Shown one piece after another: positions 1 to 8,815 of a stretch of DNA of 64,000 nucleotides. The notes beneath the pieces were generated by a model. The model was not told where the DNA came from, did not search any database, and saw only the letters and a program-made list of their open reading frames with translations. Made by a program: the position numbers and the translations under genes. Within the stretch, counting starts at the first letter, position 1. Each line of letters begins with the position of its first letter. The stretch is from Micromonospora chersina. GTDB lineage: Bacteria > Actinomycetota > Actinomycetes > Mycobacteriales > Micromonosporaceae. The stretch spans positions 6,014,001-6,078,000 of the forward strand of contig NZ_FMIB01000002.1 in assembly GCF_900091475.1 (NCBI RefSeq). The letters run 5' to 3'.

Positions 1-114
1 GACTTCGAGCCGGTGCCGAATGCCCGCATCGAACGTCCGCTGGACGAGATCGTCGGAGCGGTCGCGGCGATCCGGGACGCCCTCGCCCGTTGCTCACCGC
101 CGGCGGCCCGCTAG
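1..114 (+). CDS. C-terminal fragment of an unidentified protein
   Basis: The first 37 codons of the window are open and end at TAG (112-114). The residues have normal actinobacterial codon use, and the segment DEIVGAVAAIRDALAR looks like a terminal amphipathic helix. The 5' part lies outside the window, so no family can be named. A kinase or P-loop enzyme is possible but not shown. The stop is followed after 25 bp by the stop of the convergent LtrA-family gene. Confidence 0.5.
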   Translation, partial: DFEPVPNARIERPLDEIVGAVAAIRDALARCSPPAAR

Positions 115-139
115 CGAGCACCGTCCTCGTCCGGCTCGC

Positions 140-1471
140 TCACTCGCCCTCGTCGCGCTCGTGGGGTTCGTGCCAGCGGGCGCGGTAGGCGGCCTCGTGC
201 GCCTCGTGGCTGGTGCGCTCCTCGAACACGAGCCCCCGCAGCGCCCGCCGGCCCTCGTCGAATACCACCACCTCGGCCGCCACCATGCCGATGGTGATCG
301 CCGTCATCACGGCCAGGGCGGCCAGGGCGGGGATGTGCTGCGCGACCGGCATGGTCACGGCCAGCAGCACCACCGCGCCGACCCGGGTCCAGCTCACGGT
401 GCGCAGGGTGCGGAGCTGGAAGAGCATGTTGGCGCAGATGAAGCAGATCACCCCGCCGAAGAGCAGCGGCACGCCGGGGCCGAGCGCCGGGAGGTGCTGC
501 GGCACGTGCGGGTCGGCGATCTGGTGCACGATCATCTCGGCGCCGAGCGCGAAGAGGATGATGCCGGCGATCATCGGCAGGAACAGGTAGGCGTACGCGT
601 CCCGGGCCATCGCGACGCGGGGGCCGTCCTGGGCGGTGTGCAGGGCGATCCGGGCGGCCGGTCCGATCATGTCGTAGTGCGCCCACCAGAGCGCGGCGGT
701 GAAGAAGATGCCGAGCACGGCCGCCGCCACGGCCGGCCAGGTCGGCGGCTGGCCGAGCAGGTTGCTGCCGACGCCCACGGAGATGACCGACTCGCCCAGC
801 GCGATGATCAGGATGAGGTCGTACCGCTCGGTCCAGTGCTCGGCGGAGGCGACGCCCCAGCCCCAGGTGCCCGCGATGAGGCCGGTGGCGTACTGGAGCA
901 GCACGACGGTCGCCCAGAGCCCGTCGCGGAACGCCGCCGCCGAGAAGAGGTCGTCGATCTTCGGCGGGATCAGGGCGGCGATCCCCAGCAGGAGGGTGCT
1001 GCCGATCACCTCCGGGGCGAACCGGAGGAGCTGGCGGCGTTCGTTCGGGCTGTCCCGTACGACGTGCAGGTAGAGCAGCAGGTGCACCATCCGGATGACG
1101 GTGTAGCTGACCGCCGCGACGATCGGCCCGGCCGCGTTGCCACGGGGATCGCGGAACGCGTTCGGCAGGGACAGGGCGAAGGTGAACAGCGCCGCCATGC
1201 CGACGGTCATGAGCACCGGAACGAAGCCCTCGCCCAGTCGGATCCGGGTGGCCACCACGCTGTGCACCACCCACGACCACCAGAGCACGGCGAGGACGAG
1301 CAGCGCGTGCAGCAGCGCGCCGCCGCTGACCTGGAGCGCGGTGGCGCGGGTGATGATGAAGAAGGAGAAGACGAAGACCAGGTCGAAGAAGACCTCGAAC
1401 CGGTCCACCCGGGCCCCGGGCGCCACCGGCACCGCCGGCCCGAGGCGCCCCCGCCACCCGAAGCCGCTCAC
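140..1471 (-). CDS. LtrA family (low temperature requirement) membrane protein
   Basis: The gene encodes a 443-residue polytopic inner-membrane protein of the LtrA family, whose biochemical role is not established. The family hallmark is near the N terminus: a charged stretch followed by EVFFDLVFVFSFF (about residues 26-38). It is followed by about a dozen hydrophobic segments, one containing the conserved acidic motif of ALGESVISVG. The C-terminal tail is cytosolic-looking and rich in Arg, Glu and His. The start is GTG without a ribosome site. A -10-like CAGACT (1478-1483) sits 6 nt upstream, which suggests a leaderless mRNA. It lies 45 bp downstream of the TetR gene on the same strand and may be co-transcribed. 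The family call is firm, the physiological role unknown. Confidence 0.85.
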   Translation of the reverse strand: MSGFGWRGRLGPAVPVAPGARVDRFEVFFDLVFVFSFFIITRATALQVSGGALLHALLVLAVLWWSWVVHSVVATRIRLGEGFVPVLMTVGMAALFTFALSLPNAFRDPRGNAAGPIVAAVSYTVIRMVHLLLYLHVVRDSPNERRQLLRFAPEVIGSTLLLGIAALIPPKIDDLFSAAAFRDGLWATVVLLQYATGLIAGTWGWGVASAEHWTERYDLILIIALGESVISVGVGSNLLGQPPTWPAVAAAVLGIFFTAALWWAHYDMIGPAARIALHTAQDGPRVAMARDAYAYLFLPMIAGIILFALGAEMIVHQIADPHVPQHLPALGPGVPLLFGGVICFICANMLFQLRTLRTVSWTRVGAVVLLAVTMPVAQHIPALAALAVMTAITIGMVAAEVVVFDEGRRALRGLVFEERTSHEAHEAAYRARWHEPHERDEGE

Positions 1472-1516
1472 CGACCGAGTCTGTCAGCGCCGGGTCGGCG
1501 GCGGGCCGGATTCTGC

Positions 1517-2083
1517 TCAGGCCGGCCGGTGGCGCAGCCCGTCCATCAGCAGGTCGAGCAGGCGGCCGGCCTGCGCACGCTGGTCCGGCTCGCCGGCGAC
1601 CAGCGAGACGCCGCTCAGCCCGGCGAGCACGTCGGCGGCGGCCACGTCGGCGCGGACGGTGCCCGCGGCGACGCCGGCCGCCAGCAGGTCGCCCAGCGCG
1701 GCGAGCAGCCGGTCCCGGCTGTGGGCGTACGGGTTGGCGCCGGAGGCGATGGCCAGCCGCAGCGCGTCGGCCATGCCCCGTTTGGTGGCCAGGTAGTCGA
1801 CGAACCGGTCCATCCACGCCCGGACCGCCGCCTCGGCGGGCAGTGCCGCGAGCAGTTCGGGCACGGCGTCGCAGAGCTTGGCCAGTTCGTTGCGGTAGGC
1901 CGCCTCGATGAGCGCCTCGCGGGTGGGGAAGTGGCGGTAGAGGGTGCCGATGCCGACCCCGGCCTCCTTGGCGATGCGGTCCAGCGTTACCTCGGCGCCC
2001 GCCTGGGAAAACGTGTGGACCGCGGCGTCCAGCAGTCGTTGCCGGTTGCGCAGCGCGTCGGCGCGCAGCGGTCGGTCGGGCAC
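1517..2083 (-). CDS. TetR family transcriptional repressor
   Basis: This is a 188-residue DNA-binding repressor. The N-terminal helix-turn-helix (about residues 10-55) carries the typical TetR pattern: LLDAAVHTFSQAGAEVTLDRIAKEAG is followed by GIGTLYRHFPTREALIEAAY. The C-terminal helical domain would bind an unknown ligand. The frame is open much further upstream, but the GTG at 2083 is preceded by an excellent ribosome site (GAGGAG, 6-7 nt away) and begins just before the HTH, so the longer version is a shadow of the neighbouring SDR gene. It is divergent from the SDR gene. Two palindromes in the shared 150-bp gap are probable operators, implying autoregulation and control of the dehydrogenase. 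Confidence 0.9.
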   Translation of the reverse strand: MPDRPLRADALRNRQRLLDAAVHTFSQAGAEVTLDRIAKEAGVGIGTLYRHFPTREALIEAAYRNELAKLCDAVPELLAALPAEAAVRAWMDRFVDYLATKRGMADALRLAIASGANPYAHSRDRLLAALGDLLAAGVAAGTVRADVAAADVLAGLSGVSLVAGEPDQRAQAGRLLDLLMDGLRHRPA

Positions 2084-2129
2084 GGCTCCTCCTCGGCTCG
2101 ACCGGACGGGAGGTCCGGCCGGACTGGGC

Positions 2130-2177
2130 AACCGGAGGGTCCTCCGGTTAGGCTCGGTCGTAACGGAGGATCCTCCG
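2130..2177. promoter_or_regulatory. Two TetR-type operator palindromes
   Basis: Site 1 (2130-2149) is AACCGGAGG-GT-CCTCCGGTT, a perfect 9-bp inverted repeat around a 2-bp centre. Site 2 (2164-2177) is CGGAGGATCCTCCG, a perfect 14-bp palindrome. They share the core CGGAGG-[GA]T-CCTCCG, and their centres are 31 bp apart, about three helical turns. Both lie between the divergent TetR (start 2083) and SDR (start 2234) genes. A weaker inverted repeat CCGGAC-N5-GTCCGG occupies 2102-2118. Binding by the adjacent repressor is inferred. Confidence 0.8.
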
Positions 2178-2233
2178 CTTCTCATCGTAGCGGCCGACCG
2201 ACCGGTCCGTGCCGCCTCCGACAAGGATGGATC

Positions 2234-3178
2234 ATGACCACCAGCACACCCGTCAGCACCCCGTTCTCCCGCGAGACCACCGCCCTGGAGGTGGTCCGCG
2301 ACCTCGACCTCACCGGCCGGCGGGCCGTCGTCACCGGCGGCGCGTCCGGCATCGGCGTGGAGACCGCCCGCGCGCTCGCCGCCGCCGGGGCCGACGTCAC
2401 GCTCGCGGTCCGCAACCCCGAGGCCGGGCAGCGGGCCGCCGCCGAGATCACCGGCACCACCGGCAACGACCGGATCCTGGTCGCCCCGCTCGACCTGGCC
2501 GATCTCGGCTCGGTGGCCTCCTTCGTCCGCACCTGGGACGGGCCCCTGCACATGCTCGTCAACAACGCCGGCATCATGGCCTCGCCCGAGATGCGCACCG
2601 AGCAGGGCTGGGAGATGCAGTTCGCGACCAACCACCTCGGGCACTTCGCGCTGGCCACCGGGCTGTACCGGTCCCTGGCCGCCGCGGAGGGCGCCCGGAT
2701 CGTCTCGGTCAGCTCGGCGGCCCACCTGCGCTCGCCGGTGGTCTTCTCCGACATCCACTTCCGGCAGCGGCCCTACGACCCGTGGCAGGCGTACGGGCAG
2801 TCCAAGACCGCGAACGTGCTCTTCGCGGTGGACGCCACCCGGCGCTGGGCCGACGACGGGATCTTCACCAACGCGCTGATGCCGGGCGCCATCCGGACCA
2901 ACCTCCAGCGCTACATCAGCGAGGAGGAACTGGACCGCATGCGGACGCAGAGCGGCGGCGGCGCGGCGTACTGGAAGACGCCCGAGCAGGGCGCGGCCAC
3001 GTCGGTGCTGGTCGCCGCCTCGCCGCTGGTCGCCGGGGTCGGCGGCCGGTACTTCGAGGACTGCCAGGAGGCCGGGCCGAACCAGCCCGGCACCCGCACC
3101 GGCTACGCCCCGTACGCCCGCGACCCGGAGGCCGCCGAGCGGCTCTGGCAGGTGTCCGAGGAACACCTGCGCGCCTGA
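2234..3178 (+). CDS. Short-chain dehydrogenase/reductase, retinol dehydrogenase-like
   Basis: This is a 314-residue NAD(P)-dependent oxidoreductase with a Rossmann fold. The cofactor motif is TGGASGIG (about residues 34-41), followed by NNAG (about 109) and the catalytic Ser of VSVSSAAH with YGQSK (Tyr and Lys of the YxxxK pair). The layout matches the WW-oxidoreductase/retinol dehydrogenase-like branch, including the extended insert after the active site. The natural substrate cannot be read from sequence. The ATG at 2234 follows an AAGG ribosome site. A much longer upstream frame is antisense to the TetR and LtrA genes and is not real. The operators upstream point to control by the neighbouring TetR protein. 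Confidence 0.88.
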   Translation: MTTSTPVSTPFSRETTALEVVRDLDLTGRRAVVTGGASGIGVETARALAAAGADVTLAVRNPEAGQRAAAEITGTTGNDRILVAPLDLADLGSVASFVRTWDGPLHMLVNNAGIMASPEMRTEQGWEMQFATNHLGHFALATGLYRSLAAAEGARIVSVSSAAHLRSPVVFSDIHFRQRPYDPWQAYGQSKTANVLFAVDATRRWADDGIFTNALMPGAIRTNLQRYISEEELDRMRTQSGGGAAYWKTPEQGAATSVLVAASPLVAGVGGRYFEDCQEAGPNQPGTRTGYAPYARDPEAAERLWQVSEEHLRA

Positions 3179-3191
3179 CCCGGAGACGACG

Positions 3192-3225
3192 AAGGGGGCG
3201 CGCGGCGTACGCCGCGCGCCCCCTT
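3192..3225. terminator. Bidirectional hairpin terminator
   Basis: This is a perfect 17-bp palindrome (AAGGGGGCGCGCGGCGT paired with its complement), flanked by A and T tracts on both sides. It lies between the convergent SDR and sucB genes and could stop transcription from either direction. Confidence 0.8.
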
Positions 3226-3241
3226 TCGTGCCGTCAGAGGG

Positions 3242-5053
3242 TCAGAGCCCCAGCTCGGCCTCGAAGTTGCCGGCCTCCAGCCGCTCCTTGACCGCGACGA
3301 GGAAGCGGGCCGCGTCCGCGCCGTCGATCAGCCGGTGGTCGTACGACATGGCCAGGTAGACCATCGACCGGACCGCGACGACCTCGCCCAGCTCCGGGTC
3401 GTTGACCACGACCGGGCGCTTGACCACGGCACCCGTGCCGAGCATCGCCGACTGCGGCGACGGCACGATCGGGGTGTCGAAGAGCGCGCCCCGGCTGCCG
3501 GTGTTGGTCAGCGTGAAGGTCGCGCCCGCGAGCTCGTCCGGGCTGATCTTGTTGGTGCGGGTGCGCTCGGCCAGGTCGGCGACCCGCTTGGCGATCCCGC
3601 CCAGGTTGAGGTCACCGGCGTTGTGGATGACCGGCACCAGCAGGCCCCGCTCGGTGTCCACGGCGATGCCCAGGTGCTCCGCCTGCGGGTAGGTGATCGT
3701 CCCGCCCTCCAGGTCGAGCTGGGCGTTGACGATCGGGTAGGACTGGAGCGCCTCGACGGCGGCCAGGGCGAAGAACGGCAGGAAGGACAGCTTCACGCCG
3801 TGCCGCTGCAGGAAGGAGTCCTTGGCCTGGGCCCGCAGCTTGGCGATCCGGGTGACGTCCACCTCGATCACCGTGGTCAGCTGCGCCATCTCGTGCAGCG
3901 ACTCGTGCATCCGGTTGGCGATGGCCTTGCGGATCCGGGGCAGCTTCTCGACGGTGCCCCGCTTGCTGCTCGGCTGCGGCTTCGCGGCCGGCTTGGCCGG
4001 GGCCGCCGCGGCGGCCGGAGCGGGCTGCGCGGCCGGCGCGGCCTGGGCGGCCTTCGCCTTCTCGGCCGCCTCCAGCACGTCCTGCTTACGGATCCGCCCG
4101 CCGACGCCGGTGCCGTTGACCGAGGACAGGTTCACCCCGTGCTCGGCGGCCAGCTTGCGGACCAGCGGGGTCACGTAGCCGGCGCCCTCCTCGCCACCGG
4201 CCTGGGCCGGGACGGTCGGCCGCTGCGGCGTGGTGGTCGGCGCGGACGGCTGGGCGGCCTGCTCGACCTTGGCCGGCTGCGCGGCCTGCTCGGTCTCGGC
4301 GGCCGGCTCGTTGTAGGACATGCCCGGGGTCGGCTCCTCGACCTTGGGCTCCGGCTCCGGCTTCGGCTCCGGCTTCGGCTCGGGCTTCGCCTCGGCCTTG
4401 GGCTCGGGCTTCGGCTCCGGCTTCGCCGCCGGCGCGGCGCCGGCCGCGCCCACGATCGCCAGGACGCCGCCGACCTCGGCGGTCTCGTCCTCGGCGACCT
4501 TGATCTCCAGCACCGTGCCGGCGACCGGCGACGGGATCTCGGTGTCGACCTTGTCGGTGGAGACCTCCAGCAGCGGCTCGTCCACCTCGACGGTCTCGCC
4601 GACCTGCTTGAGCCAGCGGGTCACCGTGCCCTCGGTGACGCTCTCGCCCAGGGCCGGCATGGTCACCGGGGTGCCCTCGCCCGACGGCGCCGCGGCGGCC
4701 GGGGCGGGCTCCTCGACGGCCGGCTGCTCCGCCTCGGCCTGCGGCTCGGCGGCGGCCTCCTCGGCCTGCTCCGCCGGGGCCTCCTGCTGCGGAGCGGCCC
4801 CGCCGGCCTCCTCGCCCTCACCGGCGATGACCGCCAGCTCGCTGCCCACCTCGGCGGTCTCGTCCTCGCCGACCACGATCCGGCTCAGCACGCCCGCCGC
4901 GGGGGACGGGATCTCGGTGTCGACCTTGTCGGTCGACACCTCGAGCAGCGGCTCGTCGACCTCGACGGTGTCGCCCTCCTGCTTGAGCCAGCGCGTGACG
5001 GTGCCCTCGGTGACGCTCTCGCCGAGCCGGGGCATGGTGACCGATACCGGCAT
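3242..5053 (-). CDS. sucB: Dihydrolipoyl succinyltransferase-type E2 (2-oxoacid dehydrogenase)
   Basis: This 603-residue E2 acyltransferase core of a 2-oxoacid dehydrogenase complex transfers the acyl group from lipoate to CoA. Two lipoyl domains are visible (residues 3-78 and 128-203), each with the lipoylation motif TDKVD (Lys43 and Lys168). They are joined by Ala/Pro/Glu/Lys linkers, the second of which has KPEP-type repeats (about 211-240). A peripheral-subunit-binding domain (292-329) follows, then the catalytic domain (370-603) ending with DHRLIDG (His573, Asp577). Actinobacterial two-lipoyl E2 proteins of this type are usually annotated SucB but serve pyruvate dehydrogenase in some genera, so substrate choice is uncertain. 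It lies 66 bp downstream of lpdA on the same strand, and E2-E3 co-transcription fits one complex. Confidence 0.92.
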   Translation of the reverse strand: MPVSVTMPRLGESVTEGTVTRWLKQEGDTVEVDEPLLEVSTDKVDTEIPSPAAGVLSRIVVGEDETAEVGSELAVIAGEGEEAGGAAPQQEAPAEQAEEAAAEPQAEAEQPAVEEPAPAAAAPSGEGTPVTMPALGESVTEGTVTRWLKQVGETVEVDEPLLEVSTDKVDTEIPSPVAGTVLEIKVAEDETAEVGGVLAIVGAAGAAPAAKPEPKPEPKAEAKPEPKPEPKPEPEPKVEEPTPGMSYNEPAAETEQAAQPAKVEQAAQPSAPTTTPQRPTVPAQAGGEEGAGYVTPLVRKLAAEHGVNLSSVNGTGVGGRIRKQDVLEAAEKAKAAQAAPAAQPAPAAAAAPAKPAAKPQPSSKRGTVEKLPRIRKAIANRMHESLHEMAQLTTVIEVDVTRIAKLRAQAKDSFLQRHGVKLSFLPFFALAAVEALQSYPIVNAQLDLEGGTITYPQAEHLGIAVDTERGLLVPVIHNAGDLNLGGIAKRVADLAERTRTNKISPDELAGATFTLTNTGSRGALFDTPIVPSPQSAMLGTGAVVKRPVVVNDPELGEVVAVRSMVYLAMSYDHRLIDGADAARFLVAVKERLEAGNFEAELGL

Positions 5054-5119
5054 GTTCTCCAGACTCCTTCATTCCCCTGGTGGGATCATCGCCCGTCGCC
5101 GGACGCCGCGGTTGTCGTG

Positions 5120-6511
5120 TCAGGCGTGCGCGTGCAGCGGCTTGCCGGCCAGGGCCAGGTGCGCCTCGCCCAGGGCCTCGTTCTGCGTCGGGTGGGCGTG
5201 CACGAGCTGCGCCACCTCGGCCGGGTACGCCTCCCAGTTGTAGATGAGCTGCGCCTCGCCGATCAGTTCGCCGACCCGGGCGCCGACCATGTGCACGCCG
5301 ACCACCGGGCCGTCCTCGACGCGGACCAGCTTCACGTGGCCGGCGGTCTTGAGGATCTGGCTCTTGCCGTTGCCGCCCAGGTTGTAGTTGTAGGTCTTGA
5401 TCTTGTCAGCGCCGTACTGCTCCTTGGCCTTCGCCTCGGTGAGGCCGACCGACGCCAGCTCCGGGTCGCAGTAGGTGACCCGCGGGATGCCGGCCTCGTC
5501 GATCACGGCCGGGTTCTTGCCGGCGATCTCCTCGGCGACGAAGATGCCCTGCTGGAAGCCGCGGTGGGCGAGCTGGAGGCCGGGCACGATGTCGCCGACC
5601 GCGTAGACGTTCGGCACGCTGGTGCGCAGCCGCTCGTCGGTCAGCACGTAGCCGCGGTCCATCTTGACGCCCTGCTCCTCGTAGCCGAGGTTGGCGGTCG
5701 TCGGGCCGCGGCCGACGGCGACCAGCAGCAGCTCCGCCTCGACGGTGTCGCCGCCCTGGATGGTCAGCTTGACGCCGTTCTCGGTCTTCTCGACCTTCTC
5801 GAACGGCTTGCCGACCTTGAAGTTGATCTTCCGCTTGCGGAACGCCCGCTCCAGGGCCTTCGAGGACTCCTCGTCCTCGGCCGCGACCAGGCGGGGCAGC
5901 GCCTCGACGATGGTCACGTCCACGCCGAAGGACTTCCAGACGCTGGCGAACTCGACGCCGATCACGCCGCCGCCCAGCACGATCGCCGAGGAGGGGACCC
6001 GGTCCAGGGTCAGCGCGTGGTCGCTCGTGATGATCCGCTCGCCGTCGATCTCCAGGCCGGGCAGGCTCTTCGCGTACGAGCCGGAGGCCAGGATGATGTT
6101 CCGGCCGGTGTAGCGCTTGCCGTCGACCTCGACGACATTCTTCCCGACCAGCTTGCCGGCGCCCGCCACGAAGGTGATCTTCTTGGCGCTGCCCACCAGG
6201 CCCTGGAGGCCCTTGTACAGGCGGGAGACGACGCCGTCCTTGTACGAGTTGACCGCCGCCATGTCGATGCCGACCAGCTCGGCCTTGACGCCGAACTGCT
6301 CCGACTCGCGGGTCTGGTCGGCGATCTCGGCGGCGTGCAGCAGCGCCTTGGTGGGGATGCAGCCGTTGTGCAGGCAGGTGCCCCCGAGCTTGCCCTTCTC
6401 GATCAGGGCGACGGACAGGTCCAGCTGGGCGGCACGCAGCGCCGCCGCGTAGCCGCCGCTACCACCTCCGAGGATGACGATGTCGAAGGTTGCGTCGTTC
6501 GGCTCGCTCAC
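5120..6511 (-). CDS. lpdA: Dihydrolipoamide dehydrogenase (E3)
   Basis: This 463-residue flavoprotein reoxidises dihydrolipoamide on the E2 component using NAD+. It shows the FAD dinucleotide motif GGGSGG (residues 15-20), the redox-active disulfide GGTCLHNGCIPTK (Cys46 and Cys51), an NAD motif in VLGGGVIGVEFAS, and the C-terminal catalytic HPTQNE (His440, Glu445) contributed to the partner subunit. The GTG at 6511 is preferred because GGGAG lies 8 nt upstream. The frame stays open 19 codons further but without a ribosome site. It is immediately upstream of sucB, so the pair probably forms an operon. Such a shared E3 would also serve glycine cleavage, whose gcvT lies 2.3 kb away. Confidence 0.95.
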   Translation of the reverse strand: MSEPNDATFDIVILGGGSGGYAAALRAAQLDLSVALIEKGKLGGTCLHNGCIPTKALLHAAEIADQTRESEQFGVKAELVGIDMAAVNSYKDGVVSRLYKGLQGLVGSAKKITFVAGAGKLVGKNVVEVDGKRYTGRNIILASGSYAKSLPGLEIDGERIITSDHALTLDRVPSSAIVLGGGVIGVEFASVWKSFGVDVTIVEALPRLVAAEDEESSKALERAFRKRKINFKVGKPFEKVEKTENGVKLTIQGGDTVEAELLLVAVGRGPTTANLGYEEQGVKMDRGYVLTDERLRTSVPNVYAVGDIVPGLQLAHRGFQQGIFVAEEIAGKNPAVIDEAGIPRVTYCDPELASVGLTEAKAKEQYGADKIKTYNYNLGGNGKSQILKTAGHVKLVRVEDGPVVGVHMVGARVGELIGEAQLIYNWEAYPAEVAQLVHAHPTQNEALGEAHLALAGKPLHAHA

Positions 6512-6688
6512 GTCCAACTCCCAGGTCGCGTCGCTGCATCGGGGGTTACGGGGGAGTAACAGGCACACCCCACCTCGGTCATCTTGTCACCACCGGGGAC
6601 GGTGCGCGTAGTGAGGTGCCCAACGACACGTCGGTGGCACGTACGCTTGGCACCGTCTTCGATGACCGGCGGGGGAGGAGTGGGTTCG

Positions 6689-7018
6689 GTGGGGCTGTTC
6701 CGACGACGCAAGCGGGTGGGCGCGGTGAGCCGCGACCGCGCCGCCGACCGCGCCGATCTGGATCACCTGGAGAGCTTCATCCGCACCCGGCGGGGCGTCG
6801 AGGCGTACCTGGAACCCCGGACCACGGTCACCGAGACCACTGTCATGCTGATCGCCGACGACGGCGAGTGGACCCGGCGGCGGGTCGGCGGGCCGGAGGA
6901 GGCCCGCCGGTTCGCGCACCGGCTCGCCATCCCGATCTACGACGTCCGGCTGATGGGCTATCCGCAGCGGATGCGCGACTACAACGAGCGCCGCAAGCGC
7001 CGCCCCGAGCTGTTCTGA
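6689..7018 (+). CDS. Conserved actinobacterial hypothetical protein (109 aa)
   Basis: A small, very basic soluble protein with no motif I can assign to an enzyme family. It starts with a VGLFRRRKR cluster, has a central beta-rich stretch (TTVTETTVMLIADDGEWTRR) and ends with a helical basic tail (RDYNERRKRRPELF). The GTG at 6689 is chosen because AGGAG (6676-6680) sits 8 nt upstream. The open frame further upstream overlaps the lpdA promoter region. From memory a similar small gene accompanies lpdA in other actinobacteria. It is divergent from lpdA and convergent with pepA, separated from pepA by a hairpin terminator. Function unknown. Confidence 0.72.
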   Translation: MGLFRRRKRVGAVSRDRAADRADLDHLESFIRTRRGVEAYLEPRTTVTETTVMLIADDGEWTRRRVGGPEEARRFAHRLAIPIYDVRLMGYPQRMRDYNERRKRRPELF

Positions 7019-7031
7019 TCCGGACACGCGG

Positions 7032-7064
7032 ACGGGGCGCCCCCCGGCGAGGGGAGCGCCCCGT
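7032..7064. terminator. Hairpin terminator between convergent genes
   Basis: ACGGGGCGC (7032-7040) pairs with GCGCCCCGT (7056-7064). The loop between them can also pair internally (CCCC with GGGG). It sits between the small plus-strand gene and pepA, so it probably terminates both transcripts. Confidence 0.7.
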
Positions 7065-7082
7065 TCCGGCGCGGTGGACGCG

Positions 7083-8651
7083 TCAGCCGTTGGCGGCGAC
7101 GTCGTCGACCAGGTGCAGCAGCGTACGCACCGGGACGCCGGTGCCGCCCTTGGTCCAGTAGCCGGTGGCCTCGCCCGAGTGGTAGCCGGGGCCGGCGATG
7201 TCGATGTGCGCCCAGGCCACCTCGTCGGTGACGAACTCCCGCAGGAAGACGCCGCCCTGGAGCATGTGGCCCGCCCGGTCCATGCCGGCGTTGACCTGCG
7301 AGATGTCGGCGACGTCGGAGTCCATGCCCTTGCGCACGTCGTCCGGCAGCGGCATCGGCCAGGCCGGCTCGCCGGTGGCGTCACCCGCGGCCCGGACCCG
7401 CTCGCACAGCTCCGGGGTGCCCATCACGCCGGCGATCTTCTTGCCCAGCGCGATCACCTGGCCGCCGGTCAGCGTGGAGGTCTCGAACAGGTAGTCCGCG
7501 CCGTCCTCGCAGGCCCGGGCGATGGCGTCGGCCAGGATCATCCGGCCCTCGGCGTCGGTGTTCAGCACCTCGACCCGCTTGCCGCTGTACATGGTGATCA
7601 CGTCGCCCGGCCGGTAGCTGGTGCCCGACGGCATGTTCTCCGCCATCGGCAGGTAGCCGGTGACCGCGACGGACGGCTTGAGCGCCGCGACCGCCAGCAT
7701 GGCCGCGCCGACCGCCGCCGCGCCCGCCATGTCGGACTTCATCTCCCACATGCCCTGGGCCGGCTTGATCGAGATGCCGCCGGTGTCGAAGGTGATGCCC
7801 TTGCCGACCAGCGCCACCCGCTTGCCGTTGCCGCCACCCTCGGGGGTGTAGGTCAGCTTGACCAGCCGCGGCGGGGCCTCCGAACCCTGGCCGACGGCGA
7901 GGATGCCGCCGTAGCCGCCGGCGGCCAGCGCCGCCTCGTCGAGCACCTCCACGCCGAGCCCGGCCTCCCGGCCGGCGGTGGCCACGGCGTCGGCGAACGA
8001 CGGCGGGCGCAGCTCGTTCGGGGCCGTGTTGACCCAGTCCCGGCTGGTCAGCACCGCACCGGCCACCGCCTGGGCGCGGGTGACCTCGGCCTGGGCGGTC
8101 GCGTCCGCCGCGTCCGGCACCGCGACCAGCACCTCGGCCACCGGCGTGCGCCGGGCCGGCTGCGGCTTGGTCTTGTAGCCGGCGAACCGGTAGCCGCCGA
8201 GCAGCGCGCCCTCGCCGACCGCGCGCAGCGCGGCCGGGGCGTCGGCGTCGTCGGGCAGCGGCAGGGCGAGCGCGACGCGGGCGGCGCCGGCCAGAGCCCG
8301 CACCGCGGCGCCGGCCGCCCGGCGCAGGGTCTCCGGGGCCGGGGCGGCGCCGGACGGCTCCGGGCCGAGCCCGACGGCGGCGACCACCGGGGCGGTGACC
8401 GTGCCCAGCGTGGCCAGCTTGATCACCTCACCGGGGCCGCCGGTGGCGCCGAGCAGGGCCAGCGTCTCGGTCAGCTTGCCGTCGAACGCGGCGGCGATGC
8501 TCTCCGCGCCGCTGGCCAGCAGCAGGGCGCCGGCGGGTGAGCCGGACTCCTGCTCCGTGGTCTGGCTGTGCACGCCGATCACGATCGCGTCGACGGCGAG
8601 TTCGGCGGGGTCGGTGTCGACCAGGCTGAGGGTGGTGCGGGGCGATGTCAC
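7083..8651 (-). CDS. pepA: Leucyl aminopeptidase (M17 family)
   Basis: This 522-residue cytosolic metallo-exopeptidase removes N-terminal residues from peptides, using two divalent metal ions in a hexamer. The C-terminal catalytic domain carries the lysine motif GKGITFDTGG, the metal-binding SDMAGAAAV segment and the M17 signature NTDAEGRMILADA. The N-terminal regulatory domain is present and typical in length. The GTG at 8651 has GGAG 8 nt upstream (8660-8663). It is divergent from gcvT. The family assignment is secure. Any additional DNA-binding role, known for E. coli PepA, cannot be inferred here. Confidence 0.95.
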   Translation of the reverse strand: MTSPRTTLSLVDTDPAELAVDAIVIGVHSQTTEQESGSPAGALLLASGAESIAAAFDGKLTETLALLGATGGPGEVIKLATLGTVTAPVVAAVGLGPEPSGAAPAPETLRRAAGAAVRALAGAARVALALPLPDDADAPAALRAVGEGALLGGYRFAGYKTKPQPARRTPVAEVLVAVPDAADATAQAEVTRAQAVAGAVLTSRDWVNTAPNELRPPSFADAVATAGREAGLGVEVLDEAALAAGGYGGILAVGQGSEAPPRLVKLTYTPEGGGNGKRVALVGKGITFDTGGISIKPAQGMWEMKSDMAGAAAVGAAMLAVAALKPSVAVTGYLPMAENMPSGTSYRPGDVITMYSGKRVEVLNTDAEGRMILADAIARACEDGADYLFETSTLTGGQVIALGKKIAGVMGTPELCERVRAAGDATGEPAWPMPLPDDVRKGMDSDVADISQVNAGMDRAGHMLQGGVFLREFVTDEVAWAHIDIAGPGYHSGEATGYWTKGGTGVPVRTLLHLVDDVAANG

Positions 8652-8802
8652 GAAAGCTACTCCGGGCGGGCCGGGCCGGCCGCGGCGTCGCGTACCGGCG
8701 ATGAAGGTCTCCGGCGGCGAACCTACCCGCCGGACGCGTGGCTGTCCCGCTGATGCGTGCAGGCGGGGTCACGCCGATGCTAACCAGCCGGTCACGGGCC
8801 GG

Positions 8803-8808
8803 TAAGTT
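8803..8808 (+). promoter_or_regulatory. Probable -10 box of a leaderless gcvT mRNA
   Basis: TAAGTT ends 7 nt before the gcvT ATG, placing the expected transcription start at or next to the initiation codon. No ribosome site precedes the ATG. No glycine riboswitch-like aptamer is visible in the 164-bp divergent gap. Confidence 0.55.
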
Positions 8809-8815
8809 CGCACCC

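Noticed and set aside
20..2233. Open frame running into the SDR gene from the start of the window
   Set aside because: It is antisense to the LtrA and TetR genes, which have clear domains and starts. The SDR homology begins only at 2234.
8652..8815. Possible glycine riboswitch upstream of gcvT
   Set aside because: The gap shows no recognisable glycine aptamer, and a -10 box 7 nt before the ATG suggests a leaderless transcript that would exclude a 5' riboswitch.
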